Of a DNA stretch of 64,000 bases, positions 43,759 through 52,555 are shown piece by piece. The notes under the pieces were generated by a model. It was not told the DNA's origin. It ran no database searches and was given only the letters and a program-made list of their open reading frames with translations. A program made the position numbers and the translations under genes. This stretch comes from Hyphomicrobiaceae bacterium (GTDB lineage: Bacteria; Pseudomonadota; Alphaproteobacteria; Rhizobiales; Hyphomicrobiaceae): positions 1 through 64,000 of the forward strand of contig WBUN01000016.1 in NCBI GenBank assembly GCA_008933705.1, written 5' to 3'. The first letter of the stretch is position 1; the number at the start of each line of letters is the position of its first letter.

Positions 43759-44077
43759 ATGCCGTCCTAAAGCGGCAGCCCCACACGGCACCGCAAGATG
43801 CCTGGCCGCCTCGAGGCGCGGGCGTCGCAATTGGGCCTGTCGAATGCTTGCTTTGATGGCGCTTGGCGCAAACACCGGATGACGCGGGCAAGCGGTTGAC
43901 ATCAACACCACAGTCAACGGCGCCATCAACCCGCCATCACGCGAAATGTGGAGCTAAGAACTTCACATTGCTGACTATTATTCATAGACCGATTCGCGTG
44001 GAAAGAATTGCCCCTCCACGCGAATCTGCTTGAGTGTTGCATTGTGGACGACGCTGCGCGCGTCCGTGGAAGCGCGC
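43759..44077. other. intergenic region with a strong inverted repeat
   Basis: No supported gene between the patatin-like start and the aldehyde dehydrogenase stop. The left half holds the promoter region for the patatin-like gene; the right half carries the 12-bp inverted repeat listed separately. Confidence 0.4.
43991..44026 (-). terminator. perfect 12-bp inverted repeat after the aldehyde dehydrogenase gene
   Basis: GATTCGCGTGGA, a 12-base loop, then TCCACGCGAATC. It lies 52 bases past the aldehyde dehydrogenase stop and upstream of the patatin-like gene. No T-run follows on the minus strand, so an operator for the downstream gene is also possible. Confidence 0.5.
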
Positions 44078-45505
44078 TCAGGCGCCCCAGCCGGCGACGG
44101 CCTTCACCTCGAGGTATTCCTCGATGCCGAAGCGGCCCCACTCGCGGCCGTTGCCCGACTGCTTGTAGCCGCCGAAGGGAGCGGCACGCTCGTTCTGGGC
44201 GCCGTTGAGGTTGACGTTGCCCGCGCGCATGCGCCTGGCGAGCCGGCGGGCGCGGTCGATGTCGCCGGACGACACGTAGCCGGCGAGGCCGTAGGGCGTA
44301 TCGTTGGCGATGCGCACGGCGTCGTCCTCGTCCTTGTAGCCGATGATCGACAGTACCGGCCCGAAGATCTCCTCGCGCGCAATCGTCATGTCGTTCGTCA
44401 CGTGCGAGAACACGGTCGGGCGCACATAGAAGCCCTTGTTGAGACCGTCGGGCAGTCCGAGACCGCCGGCGGCAAGCTTGGCGCCCTCGTCGATGCCCTT
44501 CTTGATCAACCCCTGGATCTTGTCCCACTGCACGCGGTTGACGACCGGGCCGATGTTGGTGTCGGGGCCCTTGGGGTCGCCGGCCTTCGTCTTGTCCGCA
44601 ACCGCCTTGGCGATGGCGGCGGCCTCGTCCATGCGCGACAGCGGCACCAGCATGCGGGTGGGCGCATTGCAGGACTGGCCGGAGTTGTTGAAGCAGTGCG
44701 CCGTGCCGCCGGCCACCGCCTTGGAGAGGTCCGCATCCTCCAGGATGATGTTGGGCGACTTGCCGCCGAGCTCTTGGGTCACCCGCTTGACGGTCGGCGC
44801 GGCGCGCTGAACCACGTCGATGCCGGCCCGGGTCGAGCCCGTGAACGACATCATGTCGATAGCCGGATGCTCGCTCATGGCTGCGCCGACCTCGGGCCCC
44901 AGGCCGTTGATGAGGTTGAACACGCCCTTGGGCACGCCGGCCTCATGCAGGATCTCGGCAAAGATCAGCGCCGAGGTCGGCGTATACTCAGACGGCTTCA
45001 GGATCATGGTGCAGCCCGCGGCGATGGCAGGCGCAACCTTGCAGGCGATCTGGTTGAGCGGCCAGTTCCAGGGCGTGATCATGCCTGCGACGCCGACCGG
45101 CTCGCGCACGATCATGGCCGACCCCAAACGCTCCTCGAAGGGATAGCTCTTCAGCACGTCGAGCGTGGTCATCAGATGGCCGAGGCCCGCGCCGGCCTGG
45201 AAGCGCTCGGCAAACGTCAAGGGTGCGCCCATCTCATCGGAGATGGCGCCGCCGATGTCTTTCATGCGCTTCTTGTAGACGTCGATGATCCGACCGAGCA
45301 GCTCGACGCGCTGCTCGCGGCTCGTCAGCGAGAAGGTCTCAAAGGCGCGCCGCGCGGCCACGACGGCCTTGTCGACATCGGCCTTGGAGCCCAGCGCCAC
45401 CTCATACAGCACCTCCTCGTTGGCCGGATTGACCACAGGAAGCGTCTTCTTGGACTCGGGAGCCTGCCATGCTCCATCGATGTAGAATTTGAGCCGATCA
45501 ACCAT
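44078..45505 (-). CDS. NAD(P)-dependent aldehyde dehydrogenase family protein
   Basis: A 475-residue enzyme: substrate loop ITPWNWPLNQIACKVAPAIA (Asn), cofactor Lys in TMILKPSEYTP, FTGSTRAGIDVV, catalytic Glu in VTQELGGKSPNI and catalytic Cys in FNNSGQSCNAPTRML, then REEIFGPVLSI. It oxidises an aldehyde to the acid; the exact substrate is not readable. Length fits. A 6-bp dyad (CTGCCC-ATTG-GGGCAG, 45551-45566) lies in its leader and may regulate it or terminate transcription from the pseudouridine synthase gene. Confidence 0.92.
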   Translation of the reverse strand: MVDRLKFYIDGAWQAPESKKTLPVVNPANEEVLYEVALGSKADVDKAVVAARRAFETFSLTSREQRVELLGRIIDVYKKRMKDIGGAISDEMGAPLTFAERFQAGAGLGHLMTTLDVLKSYPFEERLGSAMIVREPVGVAGMITPWNWPLNQIACKVAPAIAAGCTMILKPSEYTPTSALIFAEILHEAGVPKGVFNLINGLGPEVGAAMSEHPAIDMMSFTGSTRAGIDVVQRAAPTVKRVTQELGGKSPNIILEDADLSKAVAGGTAHCFNNSGQSCNAPTRMLVPLSRMDEAAAIAKAVADKTKAGDPKGPDTNIGPVVNRVQWDKIQGLIKKGIDEGAKLAAGGLGLPDGLNKGFYVRPTVFSHVTNDMTIAREEIFGPVLSIIGYKDEDDAVRIANDTPYGLAGYVSSGDIDRARRLARRMRAGNVNLNGAQNERAAPFGGYKQSGNGREWGRFGIEEYLEVKAVAGWGA

Positions 45506-45605
45506 GGTCGCAATCCCTTGTCTTGGCGTTTTTCCGTGTCCTCACTCTTACTGCCCATTGGGGCAGAATAGAAGGACGGTATTGGTGGCCTGCGCGCGCA
45601 GCCCG

Positions 45606-46601
45606 CTACCCTTCCCGATCCGCGTCAAAGCGTGCCGGATCCAGGCCCAGCAGCTCCCAGCTCTTGCGCATGTGCTCGGGTAGCGGCGCAGTCACGTCGA
45701 TCCTTGGTTCCCCCGGTACCGGATGCGGGATGACGAGGCGTCGGGCATGCAGGTGCAGCATTGGCGCGATGCCGCTGTCGGCCAGCACCTTGTCGCCCTC
45801 GTATTTGTTGTCGCCGACAATCGGATGGCCGATCAGCGCCATGTGCGCCCTGAGCTGATGCTGGCGGCCGGTGACAGGCTTCAGCGAGACCCACGCCGCC
45901 TTGTGGGCCACGCGATCGATTACCGCGTAGTGCGTGGTGGCGTGCATGGCCTTGTCCTGCTCGCCGGGGAGCGCCTTTCGCACCCGGTCGCCGTCAGGGC
46001 CGGCAGCCTTGACGAGGGCAGCTTCGACTTTGCCCTGCGGCGGCTTCGGCACGCCCTTCACCAGCGCCCAGTAGGTCTTGGCGGCAGAGCGTGTCTGGAA
46101 GATGCGACCGAGCTTGGCGGCCGCATCGCGATGCTTGGCCACCAGGAGCACGCCGGTCGTGTCACGGTCGAGACGGTGCACCAGGCGCGGGCGGTCGCCG
46201 AAACGATCGGCCATGCCGGCAAGCAGGCCGTCGATGTGGCGCTTGGTGCCGGTGCCACCCTGCACGGCAATGCCGAAGGGCTTGTTGAGAACCAGCACGT
46301 GCTCGTCCTCGAAGAGGATCATGCGCTCGATGAAATCGCGATCGGCCTTCGACAAGCCGAGCGGGGGCTGCAAGGAGGGCTTCGGTACGGCGGGCTTGCG
46401 TGCGACCAGGGGCACGCGCACCTGCTGGCCGGCCTCCAGCCGCGCGTTGGCCTGCACCCGCTTGCTGTCGACCCGAACCTGGCCCGAGCGCAGCAGCTTC
46501 TGCAGGTAGCCGTACGTAACGTCGGGGAAGTGCACGCGGAACCAGCGATCGAGACGCAGCCCGGCCTCGTCGTCAGCAACCCTTTTCGTTTCAATCGTCA
46601 T
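45606..46601 (-). CDS. rluC: RluA/RluC-family pseudouridine synthase
   Basis: A 331-residue RNA-modifying enzyme. N-terminal S4 RNA-binding domain (about 10-70; GLRLDRWFRVHFPDVTYGYL, then RSGQVRVDSKRV) and the catalytic domain with DRPRLVHRLDRDTTGVLLVA (catalytic Asp), NKPFGIAVQGG and LKPVTGRQHQLRAHMALIG. RluC modifies three 23S rRNA positions; assignment within the RluA group is by length and S4 domain only. Next to the crcB unit but transcribed away from it. Confidence 0.9.
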   Translation of the reverse strand: MTIETKRVADDEAGLRLDRWFRVHFPDVTYGYLQKLLRSGQVRVDSKRVQANARLEAGQQVRVPLVARKPAVPKPSLQPPLGLSKADRDFIERMILFEDEHVLVLNKPFGIAVQGGTGTKRHIDGLLAGMADRFGDRPRLVHRLDRDTTGVLLVAKHRDAAAKLGRIFQTRSAAKTYWALVKGVPKPPQGKVEAALVKAAGPDGDRVRKALPGEQDKAMHATTHYAVIDRVAHKAAWVSLKPVTGRQHQLRAHMALIGHPIVGDNKYEGDKVLADSGIAPMLHLHARRLVIPHPVPGEPRIDVTAPLPEHMRKSWELLGLDPARFDADREG

Positions 46602-46689
46602 GGAAGAGCATGAGGCCCGGAAATGCTTTGCGGTCAAGTGCTTCTCCCCCTTGCCTGCCCAGCTTTTTCGGCTATCATCACGCGCAACA

Positions 46690-46741
46690 CACAGGGGATG
46701 GAGTTCCCCGAAACCGCCCGCAAGGGCTGATGACTCCTACC
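46690..46741 (+). promoter_or_regulatory. fluoride riboswitch (crcB motif)
   Basis: The conserved core is complete: GGGGATGGAGTTCCCC, then GAAACCGCCC, then GGGCTGATGACTCCTAC. This is the fluoride-aptamer consensus (GGNGAUGG...AACCGC...GGGCUGAUGRYNCCU). It stands 222 bases before crcB, and an intrinsic terminator lies between them, so fluoride should allow read-through. Confidence 0.96.
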
Positions 46742-46771
46742 GCGAGACAGGCGGTCGGAGTTCGTGTCCGC

Positions 46772-46794
46772 AGCCGCCGCAGGGCGGCTTTTTT
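46772..46794 (+). terminator. intrinsic terminator of the fluoride riboswitch
   Basis: AGCCGCC, loop GCAG, GGCGGCT, directly followed by a run of T to 46794. It lies 31 bases after the aptamer core. This is the expression platform: premature termination without fluoride, read-through into crcB with it. Confidence 0.92.
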
Positions 46795-46962
46795 CATGCC
46801 CGCTCTCGCTCGGCAACGATGTGGAGCAACGTGCGCATGAAAATCACCTGGCCAGTCCAACCGCAGGATCGGATTTGATGGGGGCAAGAACGACCGCTCG
46901 TCTAAGATATAGTGATATTTCGGCGTGGCTGGTCGAGCGGGCATTCCCGGAAATGGAGAGGC

Positions 46963-47361
46963 ATGCAGACATATTTCTGGATCGCAGTCGGTAGCGCGCT
47001 TGGAGGCGTTGTGCGCTACTGGTGCTCGGGCGTGGCCGCGCGACTAATCGGCGAGACGTTCCCTTGGGGCACCCTCATCGTCAATGTCCTTGGGTCGTTC
47101 GTCATCGGCTTCTTCGCAACGATTACCGGACCAGATGGCCGGTGGTTCGTTGGAACGACAGCCCGACAATTCGTAATGGTGGGCTTCTGCGGCGGCTATA
47201 CGACGTTCTCCTCGTTCAGCCTGCAAACGCTCAACCTCATGAACGATGGCGAGTGGCTGTATGTCGGGCTCAACATCGGCGCTTCCGTGATTCTGTGTCT
47301 CCTGGCGGTGTGGATCGGGCATCTCGCCGCCGCCAACATCAACGCACTGAAATGGGTGTGA
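46963..47361 (+). CDS. crcB: fluoride channel CrcB (Fluc)
   Basis: A 132-residue four-helix membrane protein: WIAVGSALGGVVRYWCSGVA, FPWGTLIVNVLGSFVIGFFA (the conserved Asn), then VMVGFCGGYTTFSSFSLQTL (Phe box and the Thr/Ser track). Two subunits form an antiparallel dimer that expels fluoride. GGAGAGGC precedes the ATG at 46963; the frame opens upstream without a better start. Controlled by the riboswitch. Confidence 0.97.
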   Translation: MQTYFWIAVGSALGGVVRYWCSGVAARLIGETFPWGTLIVNVLGSFVIGFFATITGPDGRWFVGTTARQFVMVGFCGGYTTFSSFSLQTLNLMNDGEWLYVGLNIGASVILCLLAVWIGHLAAANINALKWV

Positions 47362-47363
47362 CC

Positions 47364-47705
47364 ATGCAAGTCCCGCGCGATGCCGTCCTCCTGCGCATCT
47401 TCTTCGGCGAGGACGAGAAATTCGGGCACCAGCCGCTCTATGAAGCGATCGTGCTCAAGGCCCGTGAGATGCATCTCGCCGGGGCCACGGTGCTGAGGGG
47501 GCCGATGGGGTTCGGGCACTCGAGCCGCATTCATACCACGAAGATACTGCGCCTTTCCGAAGACCTGCCCATCGTCATCGAAATCGTCGATGCGGAAGAG
47601 AAGATCAATGCGTTTCTGACAACGCTCAACGGCATGATCGGCAGCGGGCTGGTGACGCTGGAGAAGGTCAAGGTGCTCCAGTACGGAAAAGGAGCCGATA
47701 CCTGA
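47364..47705 (+). CDS. DUF190-family protein, partner of CrcB
   Basis: A 113-residue protein starting MQVPRDAVLLRIFFGEDEKF, 2 bases after the crcB stop. DUF190 signatures: PLYEAIVLKAREMHLAGATV, LRGPMGFGHSSRIHT and LPIVIEIVDAEEKINAFLTT. The fold is PII-like. DUF190 proteins are often fused to or encoded next to CrcB and are thought to modulate the channel. Start set here because of the stop-to-start spacing; the same frame opens upstream inside crcB. Confidence 0.95.
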   Translation: MQVPRDAVLLRIFFGEDEKFGHQPLYEAIVLKAREMHLAGATVLRGPMGFGHSSRIHTTKILRLSEDLPIVIEIVDAEEKINAFLTTLNGMIGSGLVTLEKVKVLQYGKGADT

Positions 47706-47734
47706 CGGTCAAGCCGTCGGCCGCGGACGGCCGG

Positions 47735-47980
47735 CTACGTGCTGGTGGTCTCAGGAGTTCCTGCGGCGAAGCGCCCGCCGATGAACCAGCCGATGATCCA
47801 GCCGATCAGGAGGCCAGCCAGATTGCTCAGCATGTACACGCCATCCTCGAGGTTGCCGACTTCGTCGGGACTCTCGAACGTGAAGCGCGCGACCGCCATG
47901 CTGGCGATCTGTGGACTGACGAAGATCGTGACGATCAGCGCCACGACGACAGCGACCGCCATGGCTATCACATATCGCAT
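47735..47980 (-). CDS. small two-helix membrane protein, hypothetical
   Basis: An 81-residue protein: helix 1 MRYVIAMAVAVVVALIVTIF, a loop of about 30 residues (ARFTFESPDEVGNLEDGVYM) and helix 2 LAGLLIGWIIGWFIGGRFAA. It starts 34 bases after the Tae4-like gene on the same strand. The loop would face the periplasm, so an immunity role for the amidase is conceivable, but it does not resemble the known Tai4 immunity proteins. Family function unknown. Confidence 0.7.
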   Translation of the reverse strand: MRYVIAMAVAVVVALIVTIFVSPQIASMAVARFTFESPDEVGNLEDGVYMLSNLAGLLIGWIIGWFIGGRFAAGTPETTST

Positions 47981-48014
47981 CGGCAGCTCTCCATGAGCCG
48001 CGCTGGCGCACGGC

Positions 48015-48554
48015 CTACTTCACGTCCCAGAACCAGACTTCCTTCGCCTGCGCGTAGTTGGAGTAGTAGCCGAGCCAGGAAAACCACTCCATGAGCCACT
48101 TGGTGGACGAGCGGTATCCGTTCCACACGTCGATGTGGTCTCCCGTCGCCGTCGTCTCCCCGTGGCGCTTCCAATAATCCTGAACGTAGATGATCCCGGT
48201 GCGGCCGAACACCTTCTTGTAGAAGTGCGCGGCCTCCGTCCCTGTGATGCGCTCGACCTTGCCGATGCCCTCTATGGAGGTGCCGGCCAACCCGCGGGCC
48301 AGATCGGCCGCGCGGATGATGTGCATCTCGTCGGCGCTATGGACACCGCAGGTTGCAAGCCGCAGCGTCCCCGGCGCAACGCCCGCGTTCTTGAGGCACA
48401 CGCCCATGCGGATAGCGCACTGATTTCCGAACACCGGAAAGCCCTGGCGGATATGCGTGCCCTCCAGGTTGGTCAGGCCGTAGGGGGCGATGCAGGGCGT
48501 CGATAGCGAGTTGTTGGCCGGGTGCCGATACCAGAGATCCTTGAACGCAACCAT
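48015..48554 (-). CDS. Tae4-like peptidoglycan amidase, orphan
   Basis: A 179-residue protein with the type VI amidase effector 4 pattern: VFGNQCAIRMGVCLKNAGVA (catalytic Cys46), a CGVHSADEMHIIRAADLARG helix, GRTGIIYVQDYWKRHG and TGDHIDVWNGYRSS (catalytic His140). Tae4 cuts the D-Glu/mDAP bond of peptidoglycan peptides. No signal peptide, as expected for a T6SS cargo, but no T6SS gene is in the window. It could be a domesticated cell-wall enzyme or an effector delivered from elsewhere. Start chosen at 48554; the frame opens upstream over the rarA 3' end. Confidence 0.85.
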   Translation of the reverse strand: MVAFKDLWYRHPANNSLSTPCIAPYGLTNLEGTHIRQGFPVFGNQCAIRMGVCLKNAGVAPGTLRLATCGVHSADEMHIIRAADLARGLAGTSIEGIGKVERITGTEAAHFYKKVFGRTGIIYVQDYWKRHGETTATGDHIDVWNGYRSSTKWLMEWFSWLGYYSNYAQAKEVWFWDVK

Positions 48555-48678
48555 CGGTTTCTTCCACGCTGATGGGCGCAGGCCTCGCCCCTGTCGGGCC
48601 GGCCCTGCCGCGCGACGGGCGCCAATATAGGCTGGCGCGGCGCGACCTGCCAAATGCCCGCGAGCGTCGTGCCGGCCT

Positions 48679-49989
48679 TCACCCGTTCTGCTTGGCGCGC
48701 AGCTTCGCCCAATACTCCAGGCGCTTCTTGATCTCAGCCTCGAACCCCCTCCCCCGCGGATCGTAGAACTGCTGACGCTCCATCTCGTCGGGGAAATAGT
48801 CCTGCCCGGAAAAACCTTCGGGCGTGTTGTGGTCGTAGGCGTAGCCCCTGCCATAGCCCTCGGCCGCCATCAGCTTGGTGGGGGCATTGAGAATGTGCTT
48901 GGGTGGCGCAAGGCTGCCATGCTCCTTGGCTGCGCGCATGGAGGCGCTGTAGGCCATGTAGGAGGCGTTGGATTTGGGCGCAGTGGCGAGATAGAGCGTG
49001 GCCTGCGCCAGTGCCAGCTCACCCTCTGGCGTTCCGAGGAAATCGTACACATCCTTGGCGGCCAGTGCTTGGACCAGCGCCTGCGGATCGGCAAGGCCGA
49101 TGTCCTCGATCGCCATGCGTACCAGCCGGCGGGCGATGAAGAGGCGGTCCTCGCCGGCGTCCAGCATGCGCGCCAGCCAGTAGAGCGAGGCATCGGGGTC
49201 GGAGCCGCGCACGGCCTTGTGCAGGGCGCTGATCAGGTTGTAGTGGCCGTCACGCGACTTGTCATAGAGAGGTGCACGCCGCTGCACCAGCTCGGTCAAA
49301 GCCTCGCGACCGATAGGGCCGGCACCTTGCGCAACCGCACCGAGCACCTCCTCGGTCATATTCAGGACCGTGCGGCCATCGCCGTCCGCCATGGCCTTGA
49401 GCATCTCGCGCGCCTCAGGACCGAGAGGAAGCGCCCGTCCCTCTTCCCGCTCGGCGCGCTTGAGCAGCTCTTCCAGCGCGGCATCGTCGAGGCGGCGAAA
49501 CACCAGAACCAGCGCGCGTGAAAGCAATGCGCCGTTGAGCTCGAAGGACGGGTTCTCGGTGGTCGCACCGACGAGAACGATCGTGCCGTCCTCCATATGC
49601 GGCAGGAAGCTATCCTGCTGCGAGCGGTTGAAGCGATGGATCTCGTCGATGAAGAGCAGCGTACCCTTGCCGGTCTCGCGGCGGCTCTTGGCGCGGTCGA
49701 ATGCTTTGCGCAGATCCTGCACGCCCGAGAAGATGGCGGACAGTTGCTCGAAGGCGAGATTGGTCTCGTCCGCCAGCAACCGGGCCACCGTGGTCTTGCC
49801 GGAGCCGGGCGGCCCCCACAGGATCATGCTCTGCGGGCGCTTGGCCTTCAGCATGCGCGTCAGCGTGCCGGTGGGGCCTACCAGTTGATCCTGACCCACC
49901 ACGTCGGCGAGCCTCTTCGGCCGCAGCCGGTCGGCGAGCGGGCGGGGCGCACCCTGCTCGAGGCCGGCAGCTTCGAAGAGATTGGTCAT
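48679..49989 (-). CDS. rarA: replication-associated recombination protein RarA (MgsA)
   Basis: A 436-residue AAA+ ATPase: LADRLRPKRLADVVGQDQLV, Walker A LWGPPGSGKTTVARLL, Walker B LLFIDEIHRFNRSQQDSFLP, sensor 1 VGATTENPSFELN and the C-terminal tetramer domain (YDKSRDGHYNLISALHKAVR, then GSDPDASLYWLARMLDAGED). It acts at stalled forks. Starts 5 bases after the protease stop, so it is co-transcribed with it. Confidence 0.96.
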   Translation of the reverse strand: MTNLFEAAGLEQGAPRPLADRLRPKRLADVVGQDQLVGPTGTLTRMLKAKRPQSMILWGPPGSGKTTVARLLADETNLAFEQLSAIFSGVQDLRKAFDRAKSRRETGKGTLLFIDEIHRFNRSQQDSFLPHMEDGTIVLVGATTENPSFELNGALLSRALVLVFRRLDDAALEELLKRAEREEGRALPLGPEAREMLKAMADGDGRTVLNMTEEVLGAVAQGAGPIGREALTELVQRRAPLYDKSRDGHYNLISALHKAVRGSDPDASLYWLARMLDAGEDRLFIARRLVRMAIEDIGLADPQALVQALAAKDVYDFLGTPEGELALAQATLYLATAPKSNASYMAYSASMRAAKEHGSLAPPKHILNAPTKLMAAEGYGRGYAYDHNTPEGFSGQDYFPDEMERQQFYDPRGRGFEAEIKKRLEYWAKLRAKQNG

Positions 49990-49994
49990 GCGGT

Positions 49995-51428
49995 TCAACC
50001 CGGCACCTGGAGCTGCAATACCTGCTGGCCGCGCTTGACGACAACCTGCCAGAGGCGCTGGCGATCCTTGAGCAGGCCTTCGAGCTCGGCCACCGTCTCG
50101 ATCTTCTGCCGCCCGACCTGAACGATGATGTCTCCCTGCCGGAACCCCAGTCGCGCCGCGGTCGCGCCGCCTCGCACCGACAGGACGACAACCCCGTCCT
50201 GATCATCGATGCCGAGCTCGTCGGCCATGCCCGGCAAGATGTTGGCGACGCGCGCGCCGTCGAAGGGATGCGGACCTGCGAGATTGCGGATATCGTCACG
50301 GCCCGCCGCCGGGGGCGCCCTCAAACTGACCTCGACGGTCATGCGGCGCCCCTTGCGCACCACATCGAGACGGGCCCGGTTGCCAATGCCGCGCGTGGTC
50401 AGCCGATAGTTCACGGCGCGAGCATCGGTCACCTCGTAGCCGTCCACGGCTACGATGACATCGCCGGCCTCCAGGCCAGCTTCGGCCGCCGGACTGTTGG
50501 GATAGAGCCTCACAATCACTGCGCCGGCCACCCGATCGAGCTTCAGGCCCTCGGCGATATCGCGCGTGACGGCATCGAGCTTTGCGCCGATCCAGGGCCG
50601 CTCGACCTTCCGGCCGGTCACAGCGCTATCGACGTAGAGCTTCACCAGATTGGAGGGGATGGCGAACCCGATGCCGTGCGAACCGCCCGAGCGTGAGAAT
50701 ATCGCCGTGTTGATGCCCACGACACGGCCTGCCATGTCCACCAGAGCACCGCCCGAGTTGCCAGGATTGATGGCGGCGTCGGTCTGGATGAACACCTGGG
50801 CCTGCGATTGCGCAACCTCAGTACGAGCCAGGGCGGAGATGATGCCGCTCGTCACGGTCTGGCCGACGCCGAACGGATTGCCGATGGCAAGCACGAGGTC
50901 GCCGACCTCGATTGTGTCGGAATTCTCGAACTGCAGGTAGGGAAAGCGGCCGTCCCCGCCCTCGATCCTGAGCACGGCGATATCGGACTTCTCGTCCTGC
51001 AGAATGACCTTGGCGTCGAACTCGCGCCGATCGGCCAGCGCCACCTTGATCTCAGCCGCGCCGCCGACCTTGATGACGTGGTTATTGGTGACGACGATAC
51101 CGGTAGGGCTGACGATGACGCCGGAGCCGAGCGAGTTCTGGATACGCTCCTGCGGCATGCCGAATGCCTCCCCGAAGAAGCGGCGAAACAGGGGATCCTC
51201 GGCGAACGGCGACACAAATGTCTGCACCCGCGCGCGCACGTACACGTTGACGACGGCGGGTGCCGCCTTCTTGACGATGGGCGCGAAGGAGTATTGTGCG
51301 GCCTCGCGCGAGGGCGGCGGTTCCTTGCGTTGCGCCAGGGCCTTATCGGCCACGGTCAGGGCCAATGCGATCCCGGCCGATGCCGCCATGAGGGCGCACA
51401 GCCGCCGCCCGGCCGGCGCCTTCATCAT
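49995..51428 (-). CDS. Do/HtrA-family serine protease with two PDZ domains
   Basis: A 477-residue periplasmic protease. Signal peptide (MMKAPAGRRLCALMAASAGI, cleavage near ALAQ), trypsin-like domain with VVTNNHVIKV (His), KSDIAVLRIE (Asp) and TDAAINPGNSGGALVDMAGR (Ser), then two PDZ domains (VAGAVIVRLYPNSPAAEAGL and GVVVLSVRGGATAARLGFRQ). It degrades or refolds envelope proteins. The start at 51428 is one of several in-frame ATGs and gives a compact signal peptide. Co-transcribed with rarA. Confidence 0.93.
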   Translation of the reverse strand: MMKAPAGRRLCALMAASAGIALALTVADKALAQRKEPPPSREAAQYSFAPIVKKAAPAVVNVYVRARVQTFVSPFAEDPLFRRFFGEAFGMPQERIQNSLGSGVIVSPTGIVVTNNHVIKVGGAAEIKVALADRREFDAKVILQDEKSDIAVLRIEGGDGRFPYLQFENSDTIEVGDLVLAIGNPFGVGQTVTSGIISALARTEVAQSQAQVFIQTDAAINPGNSGGALVDMAGRVVGINTAIFSRSGGSHGIGFAIPSNLVKLYVDSAVTGRKVERPWIGAKLDAVTRDIAEGLKLDRVAGAVIVRLYPNSPAAEAGLEAGDVIVAVDGYEVTDARAVNYRLTTRGIGNRARLDVVRKGRRMTVEVSLRAPPAAGRDDIRNLAGPHPFDGARVANILPGMADELGIDDQDGVVVLSVRGGATAARLGFRQGDIIVQVGRQKIETVAELEGLLKDRQRLWQVVVKRGQQVLQLQVPG

Positions 51429-51581
51429 TGCCCTGCTCAACCGCATTTGTCGTCGCCTCGCGCAGCCAGCCTGGAAGCCCGCCACGAATATAGAGTAGGC
51501 CACCTGGGCTTTGAAGGTTCACGCCTTGGTGCACGTCGCCGCTCCACCGCGCAAGCGCTGGGGATCCGCCTGCATGTCGCT

Positions 51582-52097
51582 CTAGAGGGCGATCTTGAGG
51601 CCCATCCTCTTCATTTCCAGCAGCGCCTCGGCGTTGCCTTTGGCATCATCGACCGGATGATGCGTGTGCTCGGTGCGGCGCAGATGCTTGAAGTTCTGGA
51701 AGGTGTCGCGCACCATCCCCTTGTAGAGTGAGCCGAGATTGGTGCTCGAATGCCCGAACGGATTGCCGCCGGTGTAGCGCCAGAAGTACCAGTTGATGAA
51801 CTGCCAATCGAAGCCGTTGTTGTCGCTGACGAAGTAGGCCCGCCCCTTCGTCCTCTCCTTCAGCCAGCGCGCAAACGCTTCCATCACCACCTGCGGCTCA
51901 TCGAAACCAAGCGTGACTTCACGCGAGAAGCCGCTGATCGCGAGTGCCTCAGGCACCCAATTCTCGGAAACCGGTCTCAGCCGGCCGTAGAAGGTCTGGT
52001 CGAGCCCTTCCTTCACCAGCACGGCGCCGAAGCAGATCATGCTGTAGGCGCCGGGAATCGGCCCATCCGCTTCCACATCCACCATCACGTAGGCCAT
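51582..52097 (-). CDS. DEDDh-type 3'-5' exonuclease
   Basis: A 171-residue nuclease. ExoI YVMVDVEADGPIPGAYSM (Asp/Glu), ExoII YFVSDNNGFDWQFINWYF (Asp) and ExoIII HHPVDDAKGNAEALLEMKR (His/Asp) are all present. It resembles stand-alone exonucleases of the epsilon/RNase T group. Substrate (RNA or DNA) not readable. Start at 52097 places ExoI at the N-terminus. Confidence 0.87.
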   Translation of the reverse strand: MAYVMVDVEADGPIPGAYSMICFGAVLVKEGLDQTFYGRLRPVSENWVPEALAISGFSREVTLGFDEPQVVMEAFARWLKERTKGRAYFVSDNNGFDWQFINWYFWRYTGGNPFGHSSTNLGSLYKGMVRDTFQNFKHLRRTEHTHHPVDDAKGNAEALLEMKRMGLKIAL

Positions 52098-52235
52098 GAT
52101 AGCGATCTCACAGATATGCAATTCGCACGTATTTTGCCGCCGCATATGGCATTACCAAGGTGCGCACGGCCCAACTTCGGCCGAATGCGCAAGGCGACCG
52201 GGCAAATGCGTGGCGGCCAGGACCAGCCTTGACCC

Positions 52236-52544
52236 ATGCGCACGATACTGAAGGATCGCGTGCTCGTACTCGTGCCGGAGACCGAGGCGGAGGCCCGCGA
52301 GCTGGCCGATTGGAAGGCGGCGCACGCCGATCACGTCTTTCGCGTCCACGCACTCGACGCGGCCGGGCTCGATCTGCACGATCTGGGCGCACGCGCCGAC
52401 GCCTGCCGCGAGCCGATCAACATCGTCAGCACCAGCCGCAATGCGGTCGTGCGCCGGGACAGCAAGGCCATTCCGGGCGTCGTCATGGCCGACATCTGGA
52501 TGCGCATCCGCACCGCCCTGCGAAAGGCGGATCTTGGATCATAG
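52236..52544 (+). CDS. small hypothetical protein
   Basis: A 102-residue soluble protein starting MRTILKDRVLVLVPETEAEA. An alpha/beta pattern with VHALDAAGLDLHDLGARADA and EPINIVSTSRNAVVRRDSKA; no known motif. Convergent with rplQ (11 bases between stops). Overlapping minus-strand frames are less gene-like. Confidence 0.6.
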   Translation: MRTILKDRVLVLVPETEAEARELADWKAAHADHVFRVHALDAAGLDLHDLGARADACREPINIVSTSRNAVVRRDSKAIPGVVMADIWMRIRTALRKADLGS

Positions 52545-52555
52545 TCCGGCCTGCC

